From Ceratobasidium sp. AG-K (taxonomy: Eukaryota; Basidiomycota; Agaricomycetes; Cantharellales; Ceratobasidiaceae): a stretch of DNA of 64,000 nt. The DNA lies in contig JAWNGF010000003.1 in NCBI GenBank assembly GCA_037039685.1, positions 496,001 through 560,000 of the forward strand, given 5' to 3'. Of the stretch, positions 1-12,460 are shown piece by piece (position 1 is the first letter of the stretch; every line of letters begins with the position of its first letter). The notes under the pieces were generated by a model. It was not told the DNA's origin. It did no database searches and worked only from the letters and a program-made list of their open reading frames with translations. Both the position numbers and the translations under genes were made by a program.

Positions 1-1390
1 ACTGAAGAAATGGAGACCGCATGGCTAGTCCTATGCACGATTGTATGCGCTGGAGAGCCGATGGCTATTCAGACACTCGCATCGCTGCTGGGCGTCACTG
101 AACACGAGGCGGCAACTGTACTACGACCCCTGCGAGTCGTGATACATCCCCCCGAGGGAAATGGACTTGTTTCTACATTTCACACTTCTTTCTCGGAATT
201 CATGATTGATCCGCTTCGCTCTGGTGGCTTCAATTGTAACCAGATGAAACGGAATCAATTTCTCGCTAGTCGCTGCCTTAGCCTAATTAAAAAGCATGTA
301 AGGTTCAATATATGCGGTCTCGAATCCTCACTTACGTTTGGTAATAGCATTCCCAACTTGGAAAATCAGATCATGACAGATATATCTGCAGCTCTGTTTT
401 ACGCGTGTCGCTACTTTGGCCGACACCTCAGCTTAGCTGGTCCCTCGGCCACCCTTTGTGGCGAACTGATTGGATTCCTATCGCACAGGTTGTTGTTCTG
501 GATGGAGGCGCTGAATTTGAAGCAATGTGCTGTGCTCGGCCTGCCAGCGCTGCTGCAAGCCCACGGCTGGCTATTGGTGAGTTCCTCTCTCAAATCAAGG
601 TGGGTCTACCGAGGCTAAAAGCACAAACTCAGGGAACCAAGGGCCACCCACCGTTCTGAAACAGATTATCAATGCACTGGGCTTTGTAACTTGATTTGCA
701 GCTAGCGGATGCGCACACAACACACAACACATTTATATCTCTGTGCCCCCATTTTGCTCAAAGACTAGTACTGTATATGAGAACTATTGGGGACGTATGT
801 GAGGTTTGATGACTGTGCAAGGCACTGCGATTACCTTAAGGGACTCGGCCACGCTAGCCACTTGGAGAACAAGCAAGGCAGCGAAGTCAATTTCATTTGC
901 CCCTGATGGCACTCGAGTTGCTACATGCTCTGGAACAATGGTCAAATTATGAGATATATACACTAGTTCCGTTGTTGCTGGACTATTTCAAGGACACACT
1001 GCTCAAGTTTTCTCTGTTGCTTTTTCTCCTGACAATAAACGTATCGCCTCAGGCTCCCAGGATCGCACAATCCGAATTTGGGATGCTCATACAGGCACCG
1101 TTCTTGGGCTACTTCTGGGGCACGCTGGTGCTGTTCATTCCGTTTCATTCTCTCTCGACAGCACTTTCATTATTTCTGGGTCCCGAGATAATACTATACG
1201 CGTGTGGAGCGCCTTACATGTGACGAGGTTGCTGGACCATTTGTGGGCCCGCACAGGCCTTGCCCTCAAAGTACTTCTTGGACATAGCTCATCGATAATG
1301 TCACTTGATTTCCAATATGGGTCATTTCCGGACGAAAGCGAGACTAGCGCGCTAGTACGTGGAGAAATGCAGCATCCTCCCATCAGATCT
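1..1390 (+). pseudogene. NLR A: 3' remnant of a NACHT-WD40 gene, cut by the window start
   Basis: An open stretch at 10-618 matches the post-NACHT helical region of the downstream NLR genes (shared wording such as HRLLFWMEALNL and VRFNICGLESS). A donor-like GTGAGT follows near 576. From about 720 to 880 the linker that precedes the WD40 domain is recognisable but carries stops. From about 887 to 1215 a frame encodes two to three WD40 repeats (FSPDNKRIASGSQDRTIRIW, then ISGSRDNTIRVW) with a TGA near 946. Intact relatives have 14 repeats, so most of the propeller is missing. The NACHT domain would lie before base 1. No function is expected. This is the most decayed member of the tandem array. 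Confidence 0.8.
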
Positions 1391-2127
1391 CTCGACGCGA
1401 GATCTAGTCCAGAGCCGTGTCAGGATCTGACGTACCGATAATCTTCACTTTCGGGGATGGGCACCCCCAGTCGGTCCGGGATAGCTTGCGCAACACGAGG
1501 TCCACTCTCGTTCTTGATATTGTGACCCAGAGCGCAGAAATAGCGAAGATGGAACTTTCCGCCCGTGAGCGACACGCTTGGGTCAAGGTTTGGCCATGTT
1601 TATATCCACATATACTGTCGCCGAGCATGAGCGGCTTAGGGCCCCAGTGATGGACTATCCTCCTTCGACTTGACTCGCGTTGGGTTTGCCTCACGATACG
1701 AATAAGCCGATAGGGTCTCACGAAACCAGGTGAGCCGCCATGGCCTGGTCCTGGTTCGTTATGGTGGTTGTCTGCATTTGATAGTAGCGTAACGGAAGAT
1801 CGGGCCTAGTCATCAGGAAAAACAGCGTGTTTATAGTAGTCTATATTGCAGCCTCATTTTCTATGAAAGGCTATAGAGTGATCTATAGCGCCTTGCAGAA
1901 AATGAGGCTCTAGTATAGACCTCCATAGCCACCATAGACACGTTGGTGTTTCCTGATGCTACCAATCATCGCCGGACAGGTCCCACCGGGCCCGTATTTG
2001 CATGATCGTGAAACTGCAACTTATGGCGAACGACCTTGATGAGATTTGTCGCCGTCTTCAGGCACTTCACTATGCTATTGTTCATTCAATCCATTCTAAG
2101 GCATAAACATCATAAGCACACTGCAAG
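1391..2127. other. Intergenic region before NLR B
   Basis: I see no convincing coding sequence here. The stretch holds one long inverted-repeat element (1811-1958) and runs into the presumed NLR B promoter. Confidence 0.5.
1811..1958. mobile_element. Foldback/MITE-like element, about 148 bp
   Basis: The ends are inverted copies (CATCAGGAAAAACA at the left; the right end reads the same in reverse complement apart from a few changes). The inner arms GCCTCATTTTCT and AGAAAATGAGGC flank a short centre, so nearly the whole unit folds into one imperfect hairpin. It has no coding capacity. The flanks share only a short TAG/CTA-like sequence, so the target duplication is unclear. It is called a non-autonomous DNA transposon or foldback element on structure alone. 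Confidence 0.65.
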
Positions 2128-2133
2128 CACGTG
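2128..2133 (+). promoter_or_regulatory. CACGTG palindrome upstream of NLR B
   Basis: This CACGTG lies 88 bp before the NLR B ATG, in a block (CACGTGCC, then a CGTGTG-like stretch and GATCGCATCAATGCC) that recurs before NLR C and partly before NLR D. CACGTG is the E-box core bound by bHLH factors. Conservation among the three paralogues may reflect function or merely duplication. Confidence 0.4.
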
Positions 2134-2215
2134 CCGGGTATCCGCGTGTGATTGGATCGCATCAATGCCTATATTCGTCCAACAGACATCTTGGTTCTGA
2201 ATACCACAGCCTAGC

Positions 2216-5087
2216 ATGAGTTCTCAGCACCCAAAAGGTTCAAAAAGACATTGTCTTGGCAAATGGATACGAAACCTTGTACCATCCGACAGCGATCGTA
2301 CTTCGCAACCTTGCCCAGGCTCTCAACAGCCCGAAAGTTCCGCCACGCTGTCGACTAGTGTTCAACTCCCGCCTTCCGGCCCTTCTCCCCCAAACAATCA
2401 AATGACATCAGCCCTATCGCTTCCAACCCAAAAGCATAGTATATATGGACAGCAGGGCACAAGTCCCCTACCGCTTGACAACACCACGGGGGCTGCAGCG
2501 AATGCTAGCCCTAGACCCACAATGAGCAATCAGCTCAAAGAGGCGGGAACATCGTCTGGTCTGTACTTGAGACCACCCTTCGAGTATTTGAAAAGAGCAC
2601 GGAAGTATTCCCGCTGCTGAAGGAAGCTGTAGGGGGATTTATCGCTTGCCTGGACATTGTCCAGGTTCGTTCATGTTTGCGTTTCACCTGTGTGACATCT
2701 AACGGATAGGAGCAGGGAGCTGCGGCGAATCGAGAAGACTATGAAGAACTGGCAACTGAGATCAAGGCAACGGTCGCGACGTTGGAGCCATACCTCAGCG
2801 AGCTGGGAGAACAAAGCCCCGATGTTGTGGAGCTCATGTCGTGAGTAATGAGTGTTATCTCGCACCTTAGACACATTGACTCAGCCTGAGTAGATTCATC
2901 GATGTGCAAGTTAAGCACATCCGCAAGCAGAAGGAGATCGGCAAGGCGAATCAATTTATCGAATCGGCGCAAGGCAAGGAGGATGTGATGAGGTGCTACC
3001 GCAAGATGGATCAGTTGTTTCGTCGCCTACAAGTAGGTGCTCAACGCTTGGGCCTGCAGAATGAGGACTCACGTGGGGATAGAACTCCGTCACTCTGCGG
3101 ACCCTGAAAAATACAAATAAGCAGCGTTTGGTGGGTAAACCCCAGTATGAGGGAGCGCGTATTGATGCTAAGTACTGTGATACCAGGACTCGCTACTTCA
3201 ATCCTTGTCGCCCGCAGACGAAGCCGTTTACAACTCTAGCTACTCCACCACTATTAAGCCCCGTGCATGTACAAAGCAGACTTGCGAGAAGGTTCAGTCA
3301 GACCTACAAAACTGGGTACAGGATCCAAATGGTGCCAAAATCTACTGGATGAATGGAATGGCGGGGACCGGCAAAACTACCATCGCATACAGTTTGTGCG
3401 AATGGCTTGAAGCAAATAACAAACTTGGCGCGGGCTTCTTCTTCTCTCGTAGCCTGGGTTTGTGCTACGACATCAATAGGCTTATACCCACGATCGCACA
3501 CCAGCTCACCCGGCGCTGGCCTCCGTTTCGGTCCGCATTGCTCAAAATTTTGATACTAACTCTAGTGCTGGAAAGCTCGATGTCGAGCGGCAGTTTCAGG
3601 GACTTATACGAGAGCCTATGCAGGAGATAAAAGACCCTGGCTCTTTCTCAGGAGACCTTGTGATTGTAATTGACGCGCTGGACGAGTGCGAGGCTAATCG
3701 GGAGATCCAAATGGTCTTACGGATGCTGCTGAAATTTGTGAAAGACTTGTCGTTTAAGTTTTTCCTGATGAGCCGACCTGAATACCACATCTCCGGGGAA
3801 ATGCAATCATTGCCTTCTATACTCCACCTGCATGATATCGAGCAGCCGATTGTGGAAGAAGACATCAGGAAGTATCTCGCTGAGGCGCTGAGCCGCATTT
3901 CTCCGCCTCCATCTGCCGAGGAAATTGCTCAACTTGCCAAACACGCGGGTAAACTATTCATCTACACCGCCACTACTGTGCGGTACATTTGTCCGGATAA
4001 GACCCTTGTCAACTCCAGGGACCGGCTCCAGACTATGCTTGCGATCGACTCAAAACCATTCGGCGGAAGCAAGTCGAAAAATAGGTACAACGAGCTAGAT
4101 CGGCTACACACAGCCATCCTTGCTGCATCATTCAGCGACGACCTCGAGCCAGAAGAAATGGAGAGCAAGCAGCTTGTGCTCCGAACAATTATTTGTCTGA
4201 AGGAGCCACTGGATTCCTTGGCAATTGCGGTCCTTCTTGACCTCACTGAAGACCAGGTCTCATTTTCCATACAGTCTCTACAATCAGTCTTACATTTATC
4301 CGAAAAGACTGGTTTAATTTTGACCCTACATGCATCGTTTCCCGATTATATGTTCACCCAGTCCCAATCCCATAGGTTTTATTGCAATGAGTCGGAGCAT
4401 AGCCAGTCACTTACCCACCGGTGCTTCAAGACGATGGAGCAACAGTTGCGGTTCAACATCTGCCAGCTCGAGTCATCGTCGGCGTTTGATCGAGATGTAT
4501 CAGATATGGAAAACCGGGTTAAATCTTTCATTTCCCCCACCCTACTCTATGTGTGTTGCAACTGGAGCGAGCACTTACGGACAGCTACCTTTGATGAAAC
4601 TTTGCATGTCCAGCTATTGGATTTTGTATCCCGTCGGCTACTGTTTTGGATGGAGGTCCTGAACATTTGTCAATATGGGTCTGCTAGCGTGAAAATTTTG
4701 GAACAAGCATCCGCACTTCCCTTGTGTCCAAAAGCAGGCATGGTATATGAGTGTTACTCAATGCACGCATGCGGGTTAATGTTCATGAGTGGAACGATGA
4801 TGGATCAACGAAAGCAAAGTCTAGTATCAACCTGGGCTGGAGGCTCGGGAATTTTCTCACTCGCAGGTTCTCCTGACGGGAGGCTGATTGTCGCCGGATT
4901 TGACGACAATACTGTCCTGGCCTGGGGTACGCGTACTGGTAACATTGTCGTTGGTCCATTTACGGGGGATACAGGCTCCGTCAACTCGGTTGCATACTCC
5001 CCCGACGGCATGCATATCGTCTCTGGCTCTTGGGACAAAACCGTCCGAGTATGGGATGCGCATACTGGCAACCTTGTCGCTGGCCAC
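2216..5087 (+). pseudogene. NLR B, 5' part: NACHT-WD40 gene, frameshifted and interrupted
   Basis: The exon layout matches NLR C: exons about 2216-2664, 2716-2840, 2894-3032, 3083-3130, then the large NACHT exon from 3187. Exons 2, 3 and 4 have the same lengths as in C (125, 139, 48). The Walker A motif GMAGTGKTT is at about 3355 and Walker B VIVIDALDEC at about 3660. Two single-base losses break the frame, near 2550 and near 3552. Intron 5 and the start of exon 6 are deleted near 4710-4740, which joins the helical region directly to the WD40 domain. Two WD40 repeats are read before the gene is cut at about 5087 by nested insertions. The rest resumes at 18578. It was probably an incompatibility or immune-type STAND NTPase and is now inactive. 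Confidence 0.85.
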
Positions 5088-5238
5088 CATGGACCCCAAA
5101 TCTCCATAAAATACGGAGGTTTATGCGGAGGTTTCCTCCGTGTCGTTGGCAAAACACGGCGGTAAACCCCGTATCTTGGTCGGCGGTCGTTGGAGTGCCT
5201 TGATCTCGACGCTGGATACGGTGATTACCTCTGAGTTT

Positions 5239-5519
5239 TATTGTGAATCGAATGGAATATGCGAATCGAATGTACACGTCGCCTACTACCAAATGTGGCG
5301 AATTGACTCACTATATGCTGACTGATTATTTCTGTGCTGACTGATAGTACACGTATGCGTGTTACTAATTGTTCTCTTATCGTTCTCTCATGTTCTACTC
5401 ATGTGTGTATATAAAGCGACTGCGTATTCGCACAATACATCATCCTGTAGTTCACTTCCACTGCGTCGCCTAGCTAAGAAGCTCATTGAGTGCGAGACGT
5501 TCTCGGTAATATCTCAATA
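5239..5519 (+). repeat. Copia 5' LTR
   Basis: 281 bp, with TATTG/CAATA ends. A TATA box (TATATAAA) at 5408-5415 marks the likely U3 promoter. It is identical to the 3' LTR except for one CpG-type change. Confidence 0.95.
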
Positions 5520-5531
5520 GGTTATGAGCCC
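5520..5531 (+). other. Copia primer-binding site (half initiator tRNA-Met)
   Basis: GGTTATGAGCCC directly follows the 5' LTR. It is complementary to the anticodon stem-loop of initiator tRNA-Met (GGGCTCATAACC). Priming from this internal half-tRNA is known for Drosophila copia and relatives. Confidence 0.75.
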
Positions 5532-5568
5532 TGATTGGCTCTCTTAGGCATTCACATCGTTTTATTAC

Positions 5569-8500
5569 TTGCCCACCGTGTCTTCTGAGTCCTCAAACGG
5601 ACAGCTCTCTACCCCAGAGCATTCGCCTCAACAACGACCAATCGAGGTCTCTCCCGACGTTACCACATCTGAAGACGAGGTATCACTTGACCTCCAACCC
5701 GAATTCGCCGATCCCGAACCAACAGGTTTTGTCAACCCCGATTATTACGAGCAACTTGATATCGCTCTTCCTGGATCCCCAGTCACTGATCCAACCTACC
5801 AGCCACCTTATATCAATCAATTACATACTCAGCTCGTTAATTCCGCTTACGGCAGTGCGCAATACCATCGACTACTTTCCTTTTTAGCCGATTATCAAAA
5901 TCTACTCGATTTTTACGAGCCCGACGAGGCTGCACAGATCACTCGTGAAGAAGCCGAGGCACTCGAACCTTTCCTATTCGAACTTGAGCACGTCGGATAC
6001 CCATCCCCTCCACCCACTCCTATCGTCACATACGTCGTTTTCCGACCTATCACATACCAATTTCCCAACATGCAAGCTGTCGGCAATATTTCCGACAATA
6101 ATTACAAGTTTCCGCCACTTTCGGGACGCGATAATTACCCAATTTGGAGCATTCAAATACAAGATATGCTCATCGAAACCGAACTATAGGAATATGTTGG
6201 TGGAAATAATACCAACCGCCTCGTAGTTATAGCTGCAATCCAACAGCAAATGACAGGTAATCAAGGTACCCATGTGGCTGTACCTGGCGTCGCAGGAGTT
6301 ACTCAGCAAAACGTCGATGATTGGGAAAAGAACAATCGCAAAGCACTCGGAATAATTCGAAGGCGTATAGATGCCGCCCCTATGATTCATGTTGCAAGAC
6401 TCGACACAGCATCGGCAGTATGGGCCCGATTGCGACAAGTCTATCAGACCATTGGCACAGCTGCCATGACATTACTCCGAAACCAGTTCACCGGACTCCG
6501 CATGTCCGAATCAGACGATATGGAGGAACACATCAAGAAATTGCGTTCGATTTTCGACAAACTTAACACGGCACTTCTAGCCGAAGGATCGAACCCCATA
6601 ATTGAACTCGAATTTATCCGACAATTACTTGCTTCTTTGCCCGAATCCTGGCAATACTTAGTATCAGTAATCGATCAAACACCTGTTCAAGGCGATAATG
6701 AAGGCATCCAACTATCTGCCAACATTACATCACGCCTTCTAGCGGAATACCATCGCCGTAAAGCCCAAACTGGCGAAAAATCGTTCTTCGCCATGAACCG
6801 CCCCAATAACCGGCCCCAACAACAAGGAAATGCATCTGATCGACTCAACAAACGATGCAACAATTGTAATATCATCAGACATATTAAACGCGAATGCCGA
6901 AAACCCGGAGGCGGCGCATACAAGGGCGGAAATCGTCAAAATAACGGCGGAAACAACTCGAACTCGCAAAATCGAAATGGAAACCGTAACAACTACAACA
7001 GGAACGGTCAAAATTCGAATCAAGGACGAAACAACAATCAAAATCGCAACCAGAATCGCGGAAATTCCAACGGAAATCAAAACACGAACCAAGGAGGTAA
7101 TAGGAACCAATCCAACACAAATCAACAAGGACAAACTGCACATATTGCATCAGTTGACAACGGAGAAATTGCCTTCTCTTTCCAAATGAATTTCGATAAT
7201 CTTCCACTCATTTGAGAAGAACCCTACCCCCCACCTGGTCTAGATTTTTCGACGCTTCCAGAACGGGTTCATGCATACATTTCCAATCGCCTAGACCCAT
7301 CAAAGATTGTCATTAACAGGCAATCAGAAGATCAATATGGTTTTGCTATGGAAGACGCCTGGATAATCGATTCTGCTGCATCCTGCCATGTTACCAATCG
7401 CCAAGAACACCTCCTCAACTTTATCCCATTCAAATCGACAGTAACTGGAATAGGAGGAACAGCAGAAATCAGCGGAATGGGCGACATCATTCTATACACT
7501 TCAACAAATGCACCGGTTGTAAATGGATCTAGGGTCTGATGGACAGGTTGCCCTAACAACTCAATCACCTTCAAGAATGTTGCACTAGTCGAGAATTGTC
7601 CAGTAAACCTTATTTCCTTATCTGCTTGGACCAATCAATACTCGAAACACAATTTTCACATCCAGGGGAAGTACATGCATGCCAAATCCAGCCCATCAGA
7701 TGAATCTCTGTTTGCTGTTGCTGAAAAGATAGGAAACCAACGATCCGGTAATTCCTGGTACCTGATTGCCACTACCAACATTGGTCAAACTGCAATGATC
7801 ACACGTTCCCTTGATGATTGGCACATCATTCTTGGTCATACTTCTTATGACAACATTCTTTGCTTACAATGCATCAAAGGTGTCAAGGGTATTGAGATCA
7901 TGAAAGCACCAAAATCTTGGACAGCAGACTGTGTTGGATGCATGAAGGGTAAAACAACTGTCCGACCTTTTGGCCCCCTCAAACTCAAAAACAAGGCAAA
8001 CATTGGCGATTTGATCTACTCTGATGTCTGGGGCCCCGCTCAAACTACCTCCCTACAAGGCAACAACTACTACATCATATTCGTTGATGCAGCAAGTCGA
8101 TATAGCTTCATTGCATTCATGAAAACAAAGGGAGAGGCAGTCAAAAAATATATAACCTTCGCCAAATGGATGAAAACACAACAAAATTTGAAAATCAAGC
8201 CAATCCATTTCGACAATGGAAAAGAACTCATCAATTCCAAATTACAAGCATTCTGTGATGACAAGGGTACCGAAATTACCACAACAGCCCCTTATTCATC
8301 CCAACAGAATGGCCCAGCAGAACGTCACCACAGGACCCTGACGGAACAAGGTCGATCCATGTTGCATGCACATTCCAACACCCGGAACAAACCTTATCTC
8401 TGGGAAGAAGCAATTGCTTATGCCAACAAAATTTCAAACAATATGCCAACTGCCATAAATGGAAACTGGCAGATCCCCCACAAGATCATGTTCGGAAAAG

Positions 8501-9978
8501 TCGTTGATATGTCCTATTTTCAATTATTTGGGACTACATGCCACGTTTTGATCCAGCGGAAAGGACATGACAAATTAGACGCCAAAACACGCACAGCCAT
8601 CTTCACTGGAATTTTGAACAACACAGGTGGTTCTTGGCGCTACTTGGCACTTCCTGATTGAGCAATTAGGGAATCTAGAAACGTCTTTTTCCCTCGGCAT
8701 TTGCCTGACCCAGCAGCACTTGGCGATGCACCCCCCCTAGGACTCTCTGAAGAAACAGAACCTTCTGAAGAATGGATTGAAGTCAAAGCACCGACTGAGG
8801 GGGAGATTGGACCAGAAAAGAAGTCCAACATGGAAAATAACAAATCCACTCGGCCATCGACTTCCACCCTGACAACTACAAAAGACAATGCTTCTAGTCA
8901 GGGGGAGCATATTCCAATCCCCGCATCTTCCACTACACCACACAACCCTATGCCACCTGTCTACTCCAAACCCTTGCGCACCCACACCACCAAACGTTAC
9001 ACCCGTAGCAATGTGGCGTCAGGTGCAGTATCTAGGGAGCATCAAGAATTGATATCTGATCGAGGCATAGCTCGTTCCCAAGAAGTCAATTGGATCAATG
9101 CAATGGAAGAAGTCCATCAACGCATCATGGCAACAACTCAAGACCCTGATGACATTGCTTCCTTTGTTCCAACTAACTGTGGTCTTTTGTTTGATACTGG
9201 TGCCTTACCCGAACATGTTCTTCTTGCTCTTAACACTCTCCACCGATCACATGACGATATCGCACCTTATGCTGAAGAATGGTTTCAATGTAACCATAGA
9301 GCTCTGGCAACTCAGACTATCGGTAACCCTGGCAACATCATCTTTGATGACCTTTCTCCTAGATGGGTTAATGCTATCAATGACCCTATCCATGGTGATG
9401 CCTGGATCAAAGCTGGCCACACTGAGTTTAACACGCTTAAACAAGCCGACACATTTGATGAAATCAATCGAGATGACATTCCCCCTGGCAAACAAATTCT
9501 TACTTCTGGAATGGTGACAAAGCTGAAACTTGATCAAGACGGCAATATTGCAAAATACAAGGCACGCTGCGTAGTACATGGCAACCGACAAATCCCCGGA
9601 AAATCATACAATGACACCACTTCAAATACGCCATATCTTGATGCTATCAGGATTGTTCTCAACATGGTTGCTCATGCAGATCTTGATTGTCACATCATTG
9701 ATGTCACTGGCGCTTATATCCATGCCCCTATTGATTGCCCTCTTTATGTCGAATTCCCTGAAGGTTTTGGTAAACATGGACCCACAGTGATGAAACTCAA
9801 GAAAGCCCTTTATGGCGCTCATCAGTCCGGTTACCAATGGGAACAATTTTGCAATGAGAAGATCGCAACTCTTGGTTACAAGGAAAATCCCATCGACATT
9901 TCCATTTTTATCCGTAACCAACACAGTGTCATTTCCATCCTAGTATGCTATGTTGATGACTTTATGATTGCTTGCACC
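5569..9978 (+). pseudogene. Copia gag-pol, 5' part (gag, protease, integrase, start of reverse transcriptase)
   Basis: One reading frame runs the whole way, broken by stops at 6187 (TAG), 7213, 7537 and 8659 (all TGA). No ATG opens the gag frame at 5569, so the start is lost or unusual. Gag ends in an Asn/Gln-rich region with one CCHC knuckle (CNNCNIIRHIKREC, about 6856). The protease motif DSAASCH is at 7369. The pre-integrase zinc region follows near 7820-7950. The integrase core has D (about 8023), D (about 8209, FDNGKE) and E (about 8316). Reverse transcriptase begins near 9410 and reaches its active-site YVDD at 9949-9960. The gypsy element was inserted 18 bp after that motif. The polyprotein is dead in cis. 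Confidence 0.9.
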
Positions 9979-10433
9979 TGTCGTGAGCCATGCCCCCGCC
10001 ATCGGACTCGTCTACGTCTCATCCTTCCTCTTGTGTATATGTTTGTTCTTTGTTTTCTTTCCTGCTGCGTTGCCACCTTCTTGTGGTTATGTGTTACACT
10101 GTGTAACGCGGCTGTGCTTTGTACGAGTCATGTCTGTTCATACAGCATGACTCACATGGACACTCCTGACTGGCTCCTTTGTTTGACTCATGTGGCTGCG
10201 CCTTGTATGACTCGGCCACTTTCTGAATATATATAGAGGACCAACAAGCCTGGTAACCCCAGCTTGTTTTGTCTCGTCAAAACATCCCCTTTGAGTGACA
10301 CTCAGAACCACCCCTACCCTCAAGAGCCTACAGACGCTTAAGTGTGTTGCTGTTCAAGAGGTCACTTAGGTCTTAGTGCCGTCCACTCTCCATCGCGGCT
10401 TGTCTCATAGCCACCAAGAAGAAGCTTACAACA
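9979..10433 (+). repeat. Gypsy 5' LTR
   Basis: 455 bp. The TATATATA box is at 10228-10235. The expected transcript start, about 30 bp later, falls at the AGCTTGTTTTGT stretch (10261-10272) that matches the primer-binding site. Confidence 0.95.
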
Positions 10434-10435
10434 TT

Positions 10436-10447
10436 ACAAAACAAGCT
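10436..10447 (+). other. Gypsy self-priming primer-binding site
   Basis: ACAAAACAAGCT, two bases after the LTR, is the perfect 12-base reverse complement of 10261-10272. That segment lies 33 bp downstream of the start of the LTR TATA box, at the expected 5' end of the genomic RNA. This is the arrangement of Tf1-type self-priming elements. No tRNA-like binding site is seen. Confidence 0.7.
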
Positions 10448-10462
10448 TAACAAAATACAAAT

Positions 10463-12460
10463 ATGTCCATTCAAGAAGATGGAGGGTCACGTCCTCCATC
10501 CACTATATCAACAAGAAGAGGACCCAGTCGGGCAGCAAGGCCCACAGGATCACTAAACGAGCAAGATATCGCACAAATTCAAGTGGGAGGTCCTGCCCAA
10601 TCACGCTCCCAAAGCCAAACATCAATGCCGGGAGCTTTTGGCATTGCCGACACGACAACTATACAAGAGGAAGAACCCACTATCACAAATAGAGAACCAG
10701 GAGATCTCACAAATGACCCCACTCCAGCTGCAATTCGCATCCCAACTGGAAGTCCAGGGCCATCACGTCCCTTGTGGCCACTAGGGACTAGGAGACATTT
10801 CTTTTCTCCCCAACCCGAAGCTCATGGGGGCATGTCGCTCGTTCCCATTAGACCTCCTCCTACACCACACGTTCCAAATGTCCCTACAGTTCCTCAAATT
10901 GGAGGAACCATCACCAACACAGGACCAATTCCAGTGACTTCCCAGCCAGCCACACCAGCAATTCCAGCACCACCATATGTCCCACAGGGTTACTCCGGGC
11001 AATTGGCCCCAGTACAACAAAGCACCGGTGATCCAGGAAGCTCGAGTTCAAGTTCCAGCTCTAGCAGCAGGACTGTAATCAGTAATCTGGACGACCTGGA
11101 CGACCTTCTAGAAGGAAGACACAACGCCACCATTAGGGTTACAGACGGAATGAGAGTCACTATGGATCAAAGGCTTGGCGGCCTAGAACAAGCCACACAA
11201 GTCCTAGCAAACAACCAGCAAATCTTTAACAACTCCATCAACACCCTACAAGGCACCTTGACGGACATTCTGAATGCGGCAAGAAATGGCGAACATAATT
11301 CCTTTCTAGTCGGACAAGACGTAACCCGCCTTCGAAATGAGGTTACCAACACTCAAGGACTAGTGAACAATGTACGCGAAGAACTCAACACTACCAGACA
11401 AGGGCAACTCGAATGGAACGAGGCAGTAACACAAGGACTAGAAACCTTACGACAAGAAGGAACCTCCTTCACTGCCAAAATCACGGAAGTTCAGGAAGCT
11501 ATCAACAATATGCGAGAAGAAATGGACGAAGCATCCCTGCACAGGATCCCCTCCAGGCGATCAAATTCCCCACCACATCCAGATGCGGAATCTACCAGGA
11601 TCGAGGAATTAGAATTAAGAATCCAACGACTGACCGAGAACCCAAACATCGGTAGCGGACCACGTCGTCCCAAGGTGACTCGTCCAGAAGCCTTCGACGG
11701 AAAAAAAGGAGAAGGCGCTGAAATGTTCATCACGCAAATGGAAAGTTACTTTGTACGCCTAGGCAATCAATACACTTCCGACAAAGAGAGGATCCGCGAA
11801 GCCCTAGCAAACTTCAAATCCGAGAACAAAGCCGCCACTCACTGGGCACAAGTTCTCTTACGATCGCTTAACCAAGGAGAAATTACCCAAAATCTCGCCT
11901 CATGGGAGGGTTTCAAAGCACACTTCATGGAACAGTTCAGCGACCCTAACAAAAAAGCTAAAGCCGAATCGGACATCCGAAAATGCAAACAGAACAACTC
12001 ACTAGCAAACTACACTTCGGAATTCCGATACCTTCTGGTAGACGTAAACTGGGGACGGGAAGCTCTGATCAACCAATTCAAGGAAGGGTTGAAACCTGAG
12101 GTCAAAACCAAACTAGCTCGTTTCGAACTAACCCTGATCAACGAGGATGGGACAGAACGAGAACTATCCCTTGACCGATGGATATCAATCGCAATTTCTA
12201 TCGATCAGAAACTCCAAGCAATCAAGAACACGACAGGGAAGAAGACAGTAACAGCACCCTCTAGCTCTACAAGAAGACTTCCAGACGAGGTTTACAAGGC
12301 TAGGATTTCCTCGAAACGCTGCCTGAAATGCGGATCAGACAAACACATGCTTGCCAAATGCCCAGAAAAGGAATGGAAAAAGGAGGAACCTAACCTCAAA
12401 GGAAGAGAAGGAAAAATAGAAGAGGAATCCGAGTCGGGAAAAGGCGAGGTCTCCCTCTAA
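10463..12460 (+). CDS. Gypsy Gag polyprotein (665 aa)
   Basis: The ATG at 10463 is the first after the leader and opens an uninterrupted frame. The N-terminal third is Pro/Ser/Thr-rich with a serine run near 11040. A long helical, probably coiled-coil stretch follows (about 11080-11640). The retrotransposon gag capsid region is at about 11670-12150, including motifs such as WEGFKAHFMEQFSDP. One CCHC zinc knuckle (CLKCGSDKHMLAKC) near 12320 would bind the RNA genome. Gag ends with TAA at 12460, and pol lies in the -1 frame relative to it. The frame is intact, so Gag could still be made if the LTR promoter is active. Confidence 0.9.
   Translation: MSIQEDGGSRPPSTISTRRGPSRAARPTGSLNEQDIAQIQVGGPAQSRSQSQTSMPGAFGIADTTTIQEEEPTITNREPGDLTNDPTPAAIRIPTGSPGPSRPLWPLGTRRHFFSPQPEAHGGMSLVPIRPPPTPHVPNVPTVPQIGGTITNTGPIPVTSQPATPAIPAPPYVPQGYSGQLAPVQQSTGDPGSSSSSSSSSSRTVISNLDDLDDLLEGRHNATIRVTDGMRVTMDQRLGGLEQATQVLANNQQIFNNSINTLQGTLTDILNAARNGEHNSFLVGQDVTRLRNEVTNTQGLVNNVREELNTTRQGQLEWNEAVTQGLETLRQEGTSFTAKITEVQEAINNMREEMDEASLHRIPSRRSNSPPHPDAESTRIEELELRIQRLTENPNIGSGPRRPKVTRPEAFDGKKGEGAEMFITQMESYFVRLGNQYTSDKERIREALANFKSENKAATHWAQVLLRSLNQGEITQNLASWEGFKAHFMEQFSDPNKKAKAESDIRKCKQNNSLANYTSEFRYLLVDVNWGREALINQFKEGLKPEVKTKLARFELTLINEDGTERELSLDRWISIAISIDQKLQAIKNTTGKKTVTAPSSSTRRLPDEVYKARISSKRCLKCGSDKHMLAKCPEKEWKKEEPNLKGREGKIEEESESGKGEVSL

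Noticed and set aside
5239..5519. LTR with plain TG...CA ends starting at 5242
   Set aside because: The identity of both LTRs and the perfect AGTTT duplication place the borders at TATTG and CAATA instead.
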